Assembly (NCBI RefSeq): GCF_900239185.1 | Contig: NZ_OENA01000054.1 | Span: 1 to 64,000, forward strand | Reading direction: 5' to 3' | DNA length: 64,000 nucleotides | Origin: Tenacibaculum finnmarkense | GTDB lineage: Bacteria > Bacteroidota > Bacteroidia > Flavobacteriales > Flavobacteriaceae | Part shown: one piece after another, positions 56,584 to 64,000 of the stretch | Numbering within the stretch: the stretch's first letter is position 1 | How the letters are laid out: every line of letters starts with the position of its first letter | The notes under the pieces: model-generated | Told to the model about the DNA's origin: nothing | What the model saw: only the letters and a program-made list of their open reading frames with translations | The model's database searches: none | Translations under genes and position numbers: made by a program

Positions 56584-56599
56584 TTTAGACAAGTCTAAA
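56584..56599. promoter_or_regulatory. DtxR/MntR-type operator 1
   Basis: TTTAGACAAGTCTAAA, a perfect 7-bp palindrome with AA centre. It covers the -33 region of the TonB receptor promoter. Confidence 0.7.
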
Positions 56600-56607
56600 A
56601 ATTATTT

Positions 56608-56615
56608 TATGTTTG
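56608..56615 (+). promoter_or_regulatory. -7 box of the TonB receptor gene
   Basis: TATGTTTG, between the two operators. Confidence 0.55.
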
Positions 56616-56622
56616 CATTAAA

Positions 56623-56639
56623 TTTAGAACAAGTCTAAA
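56623..56639. promoter_or_regulatory. DtxR/MntR-type operator 2
   Basis: TTTAGAACAAGTCTAAA, the same half-sites as operator 1 with one extra central base, 39 bp further, at the predicted transcription start of the receptor gene. Confidence 0.65.
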
Positions 56640-56661
56640 CTAAAAAAATAACCACAGAGTG

Positions 56662-58995
56662 ATGAAAAAATTACTATTATTTACACTTTTACTACTATCA
56701 GCCTTTAGTAAAGCACAAACTATAACCGGAAAAGTAACCACCTCGAAAGGTGCAGTACTTCCTTTTACCAATATTTTGATAAAAAATAGCAGCACAGGAA
56801 TCACTTCCGATGAAAATGGCGTTTTTATTTTAGAGAATATCAAGCAAAAAAAAGTTACCTTAATTGCTTCTTCTATCGGGTTTATGTCTTCTCAAAAAAG
56901 AATAACTATTTCTAAGGATAAAAAAAACACTGTAAATTTTACCCTAACAGAACACGCCGAATTACTAGATCAAATTACCGTAACAGGAACACGAACCGAC
57001 AGACGAAGCACCAAAAATCCTGTAATTGTAAACGTAATTAACAGCCAAACTTTAGCCGATGTACAAGCGTGTAATTTATCGGAAGGATTAAAATTTCAAA
57101 CAGGTTTACGAGTAGAAACTGATTGTCAAACCTGTAATTACACACAACTTAGAATGAATGGTTTATCTGGCGGATATTCACAAATATTAATTAACGGTCG
57201 TCCGATTTTTAGCCCGCTAACAGGTTTGTATGGCTTAGAGCAAATCCCTACCAATATGATTGACAGAATTGAAGTAGTTCGTGGCGGTGGTTCGGCATTG
57301 TATGGTTCGAGCGCTATTGGTGGAACAGTCAATGTAATTACCAATATTCCGAAGAAAAACAATTATAGCATTGGCTATACCTATCAAAATTTTAAAGGCG
57401 CTTCCGACCATATTATCGCAGGAAATGCAACCGTTGTAAATGAAGAAAAAAATGCAGGAGTTTCTTTTTTTATCAACAACAGAACTCGTGAAATTTACGA
57501 TCATAATGGCGATAATTATTCAGAACTTCCAGAATTGAAAAACAATTCATTTGGTACAAACTTGTTTTTTTTACCTACGGATAATCAAAAAATAGAAGTT
57601 AATTTCAGTAAAATGAACGAATACCGTTATGGTGGTGAAATGATTGAAAACGCACCACATTTCGCCCTACAATCCGAAGAAAGAGTACACGATGTATATG
57701 TTGGAAATGTTGATTATCAAATTAATTTTAATGATGATAAAAGTTCGTTAATTAGCTATTTTGCTTCTCAATATACAGGAAGAGATCATTATACAGGAAT
57801 CCGTCCTGGAACTGAAAACACAATCGAAGATACTGAGCATTTGGCACATCCGCCGTATGGAAATTCAGAAACGACTACTTTTCAAGGAGGGCTTCAATTC
57901 AATCATAAATTAGAAGATTTTATCAAAGGAAATAATGTATTAACTCTTGGCGGTGAATTTGTTCAAGATGATGTTTTTGATGAAATTAAAGCCTACACTT
58001 ATGTGGTAGATCAAATTACTCAAAACTACGGTTTCTTCTTTCAAAGTGATTGGGAAATTAACGATAAATGGAATTTATTAGCGGGTGTTCGTTACGATCA
58101 TCATAAATTAGATGCCTTAAAAAAGGATGGAACTAAAAAAGCGATCATCAATAATGTAGCAAGTCCACGAGTTTCTTTATTATTCAAACCTTTTGAAAAA
58201 ACACAAGTACGTGCCACTTGGGGAACAGGATTCAGAGCGCCACAAGCCTTTGATACCGATTTACACATGGCTTTTGCTGGTGGAGGAATTTCAAGAGTTC
58301 AACTTGCCGATAATTTAAAAAAAGAACGTTCTAATAGTTATACCGTCTCTTTTAATTACGACCAACCAACTGAACATTATATATATGGTTTTACAGTTGA
58401 AAGTTTTTATACCGAATTAAAGGATGCTTTTTATTTAGAAGGAATTGGCGAAGATAAATTTGGCGAAGTTTTCGAAAAGAAAAATGGAGATGGTGCTGTT
58501 GTTAGCGGAATTACCTTAGAAACTCGCTTAAATTATGATGGAATTTTTCAGTTTGATGCAGGGCTTACCTATCAATCGAGCAAATACAATACGGCGGTAA
58601 ATAATTCTGATGATTTAGAAAGTAAAAAAGAATTTTTAAGAACGCCTACAACTTACGGATACGCAACAGCTACTTATACGCCAAACCAGAAATTTAAAAC
58701 CGCTTTAAACTTGGTTTATACTGGTAAAATGGACGTATTACATTTAGCTTCGGATAAAAATTTAAGTGCCGATGAATATTTTGAATCTCCAGCATTTTTT
58801 AATGCAGGAATTAAAACAAGCTATACCTTTGAATTAGAAAATATGAATACAAATATTGAAGTTTCTGCAGGTGTTAAAAATATTTTTGACAACTATCAAA
58901 AATCATTTGATATTGGCAAAGAACGTGATAGTAATTTTATTTACGGACCCGCAGCGCCAAGAACCTATACCTTAGGCTTTAAAATATTTCAATAA
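56662..58995 (+). CDS. TonB-dependent receptor, probably for metal uptake
   Basis: 777 residues from the ATG at 56662. Signal peptide ending SAFSKAQ, a carboxypeptidase-like regulatory domain (about 20-100), plug (ITVTGTRTDRRSTKNPV... RIEVVRGGGSALYGSSAIGG) and a beta-barrel ending YTLGFKIFQ. A CxxC pair (DCQTCNYTQ) lies in the plug. Divergent from the DtxR/MntR operon and sharing its operators, so it likely imports the same metal or its chelate across the outer membrane. Confidence 0.92.
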   Translation: MKKLLLFTLLLLSAFSKAQTITGKVTTSKGAVLPFTNILIKNSSTGITSDENGVFILENIKQKKVTLIASSIGFMSSQKRITISKDKKNTVNFTLTEHAELLDQITVTGTRTDRRSTKNPVIVNVINSQTLADVQACNLSEGLKFQTGLRVETDCQTCNYTQLRMNGLSGGYSQILINGRPIFSPLTGLYGLEQIPTNMIDRIEVVRGGGSALYGSSAIGGTVNVITNIPKKNNYSIGYTYQNFKGASDHIIAGNATVVNEEKNAGVSFFINNRTREIYDHNGDNYSELPELKNNSFGTNLFFLPTDNQKIEVNFSKMNEYRYGGEMIENAPHFALQSEERVHDVYVGNVDYQINFNDDKSSLISYFASQYTGRDHYTGIRPGTENTIEDTEHLAHPPYGNSETTTFQGGLQFNHKLEDFIKGNNVLTLGGEFVQDDVFDEIKAYTYVVDQITQNYGFFFQSDWEINDKWNLLAGVRYDHHKLDALKKDGTKKAIINNVASPRVSLLFKPFEKTQVRATWGTGFRAPQAFDTDLHMAFAGGGISRVQLADNLKKERSNSYTVSFNYDQPTEHYIYGFTVESFYTELKDAFYLEGIGEDKFGEVFEKKNGDGAVVSGITLETRLNYDGIFQFDAGLTYQSSKYNTAVNNSDDLESKKEFLRTPTTYGYATATYTPNQKFKTALNLVYTGKMDVLHLASDKNLSADEYFESPAFFNAGIKTSYTFELENMNTNIEVSAGVKNIFDNYQKSFDIGKERDSNFIYGPAAPRTYTLGFKIFQ

Positions 58996-59209
58996 CCAAC
59001 ACCAATATAATAACCTGTAATAGAGAGATTTAAAACAAGTCTCTCTATTGTCGTAATACTACCTTAATATTCACATAACATAAAACACTTTGATTAACAT
59101 TAAAGATACATTCTAATAAAACAAGCATAATTTTCATCTAACATTAGTTTTACAAGATTACATCAGATTTGCAGTGTATATATTAGAACCTAAGTAAGTA
59201 TTAAATACA

Positions 59210-62008
59210 ATGAAAAAACTAATAATTATTACTCTTTTAAGCCTTTGTAATTTTGTGTATGCACAAAGTAAAGGAACGGTATCAGGTACGATTTCTGATA
59301 AAGAGATGAGCGGTGAAGCTTTGCCATTTGCCAATGTTTTTATTAAAGGAAGCACCATTGGAGCAACCACCGACATGGATGGTAGATATTCTTTAAATGT
59401 TCCTAGTGGAAACCAAACAATTGTATTCAGTTTTGTTGGGTATCAAACCATAGAAAAAGCAATTTCTGTAAAGGCAGATCAAACTTTGATTGTTAATCAA
59501 CAACTTGGCGCTAATGAAGGGGTTTCTTTAGATGAAATTGAAATTAAAGCAACTGTCAGTAGAGAAAAAGAAAGTGCTTTGTTATTGCAACAAAAGAAAG
59601 CAACTGTAATTATTGAAAGTATTGGAGCGCAAGAATTATCTAAAAAAGGGGTAAGTAATGCCGCTGCTGCAACCACTAAAATATCAGGAGTAACTAAAAG
59701 TGAAGGTACTGGTGCTATTTATATTCGTGGTTTAGGAGACCGTTATTTATCTACCTCAATGAACGGTTTACCTGTTCCTTCCGATAATGTAAATAATAAG
59801 AATATCAACTTAAATTTATTTAATACCAACATCATTCAAAATGTAGGTATTTCTAAAACATATACGACTAACAACTATGCCGATCAAGGTTCAGGATCTG
59901 TAAATATTGTGTCAAAAGAATATTCAAAAAAAGGTATCAAAATTGGTTTAAGCGGTGGTGGTAATACCAATGTTATCGGATTAAGTGATTTTAGAAAAAC
60001 CATTATTAATGACGATGTTGCTTTTGGTTTTCATGAAAAAAAATATGCTTTACAAGATGCTTTAACAAGACAAGGATGGGATACTAAAACAACAAATGTT
60101 CCATTTAACTACAGCGCATCTGTAGGTGGTGGTCATAAATTTGACATCTTCGGAAAAGCATTAAAATTTGTAGCATCTGCTTCTTACTCTTCTTCTAATT
60201 CTTATCAAGAAGGATTATTTAGAAGTTACAAAGCCAATATTTTAGACAAAGGATTTTCTAAAAATGGAGAATATGATACTGAAAAATATATTACAAACAC
60301 CAATGCTACCGGATATATTAACTTCAGTTTAAAATTAAATGATAACAACAAATTAAAATACAATACTTTAATCGTTAATAAAAGTCAAGACTTATTATAC
60401 GAACAAGGAAGAAAAGGTTTCGGTTATGTTTACGATCAAGACCCTAGCGAAGATGGCGCTTTTGTAAGAGATCAAAACTTTAAACAAACAACGCTTTTCG
60501 TTAACCAATTATTAGGAGAACACAAATTAGACCAAAATAATACCTTAAACTGGGCAGCTGGTTACAACTTTGTTTTAGCCGAAGAACCTAACAGAATTAG
60601 AAATGAAGTAAATATTTTAGATCCTAAAAACCCTTCATCACAAATTCAATATGCACACGTTGGAGATTATCAACAACGTAAATCAAGTCAAAAAATTGAA
60701 GACAACGATTACAATGCTTTAGTTCAAAACAAACTTGCTTTAGGACAAAGTGCCGATGAATATGAAAAGAAACCATACGCCTTAAACTATGGAATAAACA
60801 TCCGTAAAAAAGAAAGAAGTTTTAAGTCATTATTTGTAGGAGTAAAAGCCAAAGGAATGAAAGCTCCTTCTGTTGATGATATTACCAATACTTTTACTGC
60901 GAGTAACTTTAATACTAATTTATATCCTAATTTAGAATTAAAAGCTCGTCCAAATGACACCTATTCAGCAGATTTAACAGCCTATGCAGGTTTTGTTAAT
61001 TTTGATTTTCAATTAAATGAAAAACTTTCAGGAAATTTAGGATTACGTTTTGAAAAAGATGAAATAAACATGGATTGGAGTGTTGCCAATTATATCGATA
61101 AAATAACACAAAAAGAACGAATTGGTAGTTTAAGTAAAAAATACGAAGGTCTTTACCCTAGTGTAAACTTAAAATACGAATTAAACGAAAAAAATTATTT
61201 ACGTTTTGCTTCAAGTGTAACACAAACCTTACCAGAATTTAAAGAACTTGCTCCCTTAGAATATGTATCACCAACAGGGCGTGTTACCAGAGGAAACCTT
61301 GATTTAGAAAAATCAGACATTTATAACATCGATTTAAAATGGGAATTCTTTCCTAGTAGAGAAGAATTGGTATCAGCAACCGTATTTTATAAGCAAATTA
61401 AAAACCCTATTAACTTAGGATTGACAAGAGGTTCATCAGGAAATTTCATTTTTGAAAACACAGGAGATAAAGCAGATGTATTAGGTTTAGAAGTTGAAGG
61501 AAAAGTTGGATTACTTAAAAATGAAGACGAAAAAAGCTTATTAAGCGCTACTGGTAATGTTACTTTAATGTATTTAAATCAAGATTTACATAAAGAATTT
61601 CAATACAAAGACGTAACAGAAACAAAATTACAAGGAGCCTCAAACTTTATTTTCAATGGATCTGTAAGTTATAACTCACAAACAGAAAAACCATTAATAG
61701 CAACAGTAACAGGAAACTATTCATCAGATAAAATATTTTCTTTAGGAGCGCCACGTAGTCAAGCACAAAGAGCCACCTTATATAACGATCAAATTATTCA
61801 AAAAGGTTTTTTCACTTTAGATGCTATTGTAAGTAAAGAAATTACGGATTACTTAACCCTTAAATTAGTAGGAAAAAACGTATTAAATCCTGAAATCAAG
61901 CAAACCCAGTTAGTTCGAAATACCAGAACAGGTCTTGAAACAAGTCAAACAGTTCAGTTATACAAAAAAGGACAACAAATTAGTTTAGGATTAAGCCTTT
62001 CTTTCTAA
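59210..62008 (+). CDS. TonB-dependent receptor with carboxypeptidase-like domain
   Basis: 932 residues. Signal peptide ending CNFVYAQ, regulatory domain (about 22-105), plug with AIYIRGLGDRYLSTSMNGLPVP, and a long barrel ending GQQISLGLSLSF. No SusD-like gene follows; instead a beta-helix lipoprotein gene lies 361 bp downstream, so the pair may work together at the cell surface. Substrate unknown; phosphate-related uptake is suggested only by the motif upstream of the next gene. Confidence 0.9.
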   Translation: MKKLIIITLLSLCNFVYAQSKGTVSGTISDKEMSGEALPFANVFIKGSTIGATTDMDGRYSLNVPSGNQTIVFSFVGYQTIEKAISVKADQTLIVNQQLGANEGVSLDEIEIKATVSREKESALLLQQKKATVIIESIGAQELSKKGVSNAAAATTKISGVTKSEGTGAIYIRGLGDRYLSTSMNGLPVPSDNVNNKNINLNLFNTNIIQNVGISKTYTTNNYADQGSGSVNIVSKEYSKKGIKIGLSGGGNTNVIGLSDFRKTIINDDVAFGFHEKKYALQDALTRQGWDTKTTNVPFNYSASVGGGHKFDIFGKALKFVASASYSSSNSYQEGLFRSYKANILDKGFSKNGEYDTEKYITNTNATGYINFSLKLNDNNKLKYNTLIVNKSQDLLYEQGRKGFGYVYDQDPSEDGAFVRDQNFKQTTLFVNQLLGEHKLDQNNTLNWAAGYNFVLAEEPNRIRNEVNILDPKNPSSQIQYAHVGDYQQRKSSQKIEDNDYNALVQNKLALGQSADEYEKKPYALNYGINIRKKERSFKSLFVGVKAKGMKAPSVDDITNTFTASNFNTNLYPNLELKARPNDTYSADLTAYAGFVNFDFQLNEKLSGNLGLRFEKDEINMDWSVANYIDKITQKERIGSLSKKYEGLYPSVNLKYELNEKNYLRFASSVTQTLPEFKELAPLEYVSPTGRVTRGNLDLEKSDIYNIDLKWEFFPSREELVSATVFYKQIKNPINLGLTRGSSGNFIFENTGDKADVLGLEVEGKVGLLKNEDEKSLLSATGNVTLMYLNQDLHKEFQYKDVTETKLQGASNFIFNGSVSYNSQTEKPLIATVTGNYSSDKIFSLGAPRSQAQRATLYNDQIIQKGFFTLDAIVSKEITDYLTLKLVGKNVLNPEIKQTQLVRNTRTGLETSQTVQLYKKGQQISLGLSLSF

Positions 62009-62042
62009 GAAAAGAAGAAACTCTTAAACAACATACTTACTA

Positions 62043-62079
62043 AAAAAATCTTTGTGAAATTTCACAAAGATTTTTTTTT
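62043..62079 (+). terminator. Terminator after the second TonB receptor gene
   Basis: AAAAATCTTTGTGAAA pairs perfectly with TTTCACAAAGATTTTT, then Ts. Confidence 0.9.
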
Positions 62080-62090
62080 GCACAAAACTT

Positions 62091-62216
62091 AGAACCTGTT
62101 TAAAAATTAAAGAAAGTGTTTTTAAAAACAGGTACGTCATGCTAAATTTAGTTCAGCATCGCATCAACAAGAGAACTTCGGCAAATCAGCGCGAACCTAA
62201 AATTTAAACAAGCTCT
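62091..62216 (+). repeat. MITE-like dispersed repeat, copy 3 (short)
   Basis: Begins AGAACCTGTTTAAAAATTAA and ends AAATTTAAACAAGCTCT, the same ends as copies 1 and 2, but the 90-bp interior is largely different (it shares CGGCAAATCAG). Confidence 0.75.
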
Positions 62217-62267
62217 TAAACGATTCAAGTTAACTATAAAAAACAAGTCACTATTTATTAACACTAA

Positions 62268-62311
62268 ACCAAAATCGTTAACCTTCAAAACCAAAACCGT
62301 TAACCTTTAAT
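62268..62311 (+). promoter_or_regulatory. Direct repeats of 22-bp period (Pho-box-like)
   Basis: ACCAAAATCGTTAACCTTCAA and the same sequence with two changes follow each other with a 22-bp period. GTTAACCTT with periods of 11 or multiples recalls PhoB-type boxes of other phyla. It lies about 60 bp before the lipoprotein start. Function is inferred. Confidence 0.4.
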
Positions 62312-62369
62312 TAAATAAAAAGAGTTAAACATAGCCTTAATTTGTATAACAGAAATTAAACAAATCAAA

Positions 62370-64000
62370 ATGAAAAAAATAGTCTTAAGAGCTTTTGTAG
62401 CAGCAGCATTATTAACAGGAACTACGACTTTCGTTAGTTGTGGAAGTGATGAACCAGCAATTATTGGTGGTGGTACAGGAACAGGTACTAACCTCGAAGG
62501 TATTAAACTGGAAGGAAAAGTAGCAGGTACAATGACCTTAGACGCCTCAAAAACATATAACTTAACCGGTTCTTATATTGTAGAAGACGGTGGGAAATTA
62601 GTCATTCCTGCAGGAACTAAAATTAATGTAACAGGAAAAGGAACAGAAGCTTTTATTGCCGTATTAATGGGCGGTCAAATTGATGTTCAAGGAACAGCAA
62701 GCAAGCCTGTTATTATGACTTCACCAAATGGAAAACCAGGAGATTGGGGAGGTTTAACCATCTGTGGAAAAGCAACCACCACCGCTGGCGTAGATGCCGA
62801 AGCTGAAGTTGGAGGTTTCAAATACGGTGGAACTGCTGATGCAGACAATTCTGGAACCATTCAATATTTAATGATAAAAGGAACAGGAGCATCAATTAAT
62901 TCAGAATCTCAATACAACGGAATTTCATTATACGCCGTTGGATCAGGAACAACTATTGAAAATGTAGCTGTAATCGATGGTTCTGATGATGGAATTGAAT
63001 TTTTTGGAGGAACAGTATCTGTTAAAAACATCTACTTAGAAAACAACGAAGACGATTCAATCGACTGGACAGAAGGTTGGAACGGAACCGTTACAAACTC
63101 TTATATTTCACATACAAAAGACGGTTTTTCAACGGCTTTAGAAGGAGATAAAGCAAACAACAACCCTAAATTTGTTAATTTAACAGCCATTTCTACCCAA
63201 GGAGGAACCGCTTTACAATTCAAAAAAGAATCAGGAGCAACCATTACAGGATTATCTTTAACAGGATATGGTAAAAATATTGACATGAAAGATGACGGAA
63301 AGTTATCAAATGTTAAAATTGATGGTCAAGACGCAAATCCAACAGCGAACTATACAAAGGCAGCTACTGTAAACGCAAAAGACTTTAGTTGGGTAAATTC
63401 ATCTGTACATGCAGACGCTAACTTATTACAAGGAAAAGTTACAGGTACCGTTACTTTAGACCCATCAATCGCCTATAAATTAACAGGATCTTACATTGTT
63501 GAAGCTGGAGCAAAATTAACCATTCCTGCAGGAACTAAAATTGAAGTTACAGGAACAGGAACAGAAGCATTTATCGCTGTATTAATGGGCGGTCAAATAG
63601 ACATTCAAGGAACAGAAAGTAACCCTGTTGTAATGTCATCACCAAACGGAAAACCAGGAGACTGGGGAGGTTTAACCATCTGTGGAAAAGCAACTACCAC
63701 TGCAGGATCAGGAGCTGAAGCAGAAGTTGGAGGTTTCAAATACGGAGGAACTTCAGATGCTGATAGTTCAGGATCAATTAAAAACTTAGTAATTAAAGGA
63801 ACAGGAGCATCAATTAATTCAGAATCTCAATATAATGGAATTTCATTATACGCAGTAGGATCAGGAACCATAATTGAAAATGTAGCTGTAATAGACGGAG
63901 CAGACGACGGAATTGAATTTTTCGGAGGAACAGTATCTGTTAAAAACATCTACTTAGAAAACAACGAAGACGATTCAATCGACTGGACAGAAGGATGGAA
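62370..64000 (+). CDS. Beta-helix surface lipoprotein, tandem duplicated (partial)
   Basis: Open from ATG 62370 to the window end without a stop (543 codons). Lipoprotein signal MKKIVLRAFVAAALL...FVSCGSDE. Two 306-residue units follow, each with GKVxGTxTLD, SYIVExGxKLxIPAGTKI, GKPGDWGGLTICGKA, GSGTxIENVAVIDG, and DDGIEFFGGTVSVKNIYLEN. The pattern is that of right-handed parallel beta-helix proteins often mis-annotated as multidrug transporters. It pairs with the upstream TonB receptor. The DNA period is exactly 918 bp. Function unknown; surface binding of a ligand is a guess. Confidence 0.85.
   Translation, partial: MKKIVLRAFVAAALLTGTTTFVSCGSDEPAIIGGGTGTGTNLEGIKLEGKVAGTMTLDASKTYNLTGSYIVEDGGKLVIPAGTKINVTGKGTEAFIAVLMGGQIDVQGTASKPVIMTSPNGKPGDWGGLTICGKATTTAGVDAEAEVGGFKYGGTADADNSGTIQYLMIKGTGASINSESQYNGISLYAVGSGTTIENVAVIDGSDDGIEFFGGTVSVKNIYLENNEDDSIDWTEGWNGTVTNSYISHTKDGFSTALEGDKANNNPKFVNLTAISTQGGTALQFKKESGATITGLSLTGYGKNIDMKDDGKLSNVKIDGQDANPTANYTKAATVNAKDFSWVNSSVHADANLLQGKVTGTVTLDPSIAYKLTGSYIVEAGAKLTIPAGTKIEVTGTGTEAFIAVLMGGQIDIQGTESNPVVMSSPNGKPGDWGGLTICGKATTTAGSGAEAEVGGFKYGGTSDADSSGSIKNLVIKGTGASINSESQYNGISLYAVGSGTIIENVAVIDGADDGIEFFGGTVSVKNIYLENNEDDSIDWTEGW
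62514..64000 (+). repeat. 918-bp in-frame tandem duplication
   Basis: GGAAAAG at 62514 and 63432, and GACGATTCAATCGACTGGAC at 63051 and 63969, are each exactly 918 bp apart. Long stretches are identical at DNA level; the second copy is cut by the window edge. Confidence 0.9.

Larger units (their letters stand above)
62009..62369. other. Intergenic region between receptor and lipoprotein genes
   Basis: Contains a strong terminator (62043-62079), a short MITE-like copy (62091-62216) and a 22-bp-period direct repeat with GTTAACCTT (62268-62311). No gene. Confidence 0.7.

Overview
The window is AT-rich DNA from a member of the Bacteroidota, most probably a marine Flavobacteriaceae (Tenacibaculum/Polaribacter-like; genus is an inference). 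Supporting this are the flavobacterial promoter signature TTTG-N19-TAnnTTTG found in front of several genes, the near absence of Shine-Dalgarno sites, SusC-style TonB receptors with N-terminal carboxypeptidase-like domains, an atpD-atpC pair apart from other ATP synthase genes, and a truncated-type ATP synthase epsilon subunit.

Layout. (1) 1-916: a Crp/Fnr-type regulator and its terminator. (2) 917-8934: an 8-kb integrative element inserted in the 3' end of tRNA-Arg(TCG), bounded by a 15-bp direct repeat. It carries a tyrosine integrase, an XRE repressor divergent from an operon of small genes, an excisionase-like HTH protein, a filamentous-phage-type (gene II/X-like) replication protein, and a serine-resolvase-like protein lacking its catalytic part. 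No coat, assembly or secretion genes are seen. Five copies of a 117-bp hairpin-ended repeat lie near its two ends (two left, three right), with a second 89-bp tandem repeat. This is the accessory and most interesting part of the window. (3) 8921-25031: tRNA-Arg, yqeY and a complete minus-strand division and cell-wall (dcw) cluster, mraZ-rsmH-ftsL-ftsI-murE-mraY-murD-ftsW-murG-murC-ftsQ-ftsA-ftsZ, headed by a recognisable MraZ operator. (4) 25137-32902: alpha/beta hydrolase, EngB GTPase, pseudouridine synthase, aldehyde dehydrogenase, then sucB/sucA of 2-oxoglutarate dehydrogenase. (5) 33072-39600: two identical tRNA-Asn genes and biotin synthesis (bioF-bioD-bioA plus a ketoacyl-synthase gene, then bioB). 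(6) 39672-48403: a repeat-bearing helical protein, hydroxyacid dehydrogenase, panB, O-methyltransferase, tatA, atpC-atpD, an OmpA-family porin and kbl. (7) 48385-58995: a RecB/AddA-like helicase-nuclease, then a Mn/Zn-type ABC uptake operon headed by a DtxR/MntR regulator and divergent from a TonB receptor, with two palindromic operators between them. (8) 59210-64000: a second TonB receptor and a beta-helix lipoprotein with a 306-residue tandem duplication, cut by the window end.

Between chromosomal genes lie copies of two dispersed intergenic repeat families: a MITE-like family ending in AGAGCCTGTTTAAATTT-type inverted ends, and a hairpin family (GCTATTTCCCGCTTTCCGC...GGGGCTA) that sits next to the MITE copies. 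Functional names below rest on motif recognition by eye; no database searches were possible.
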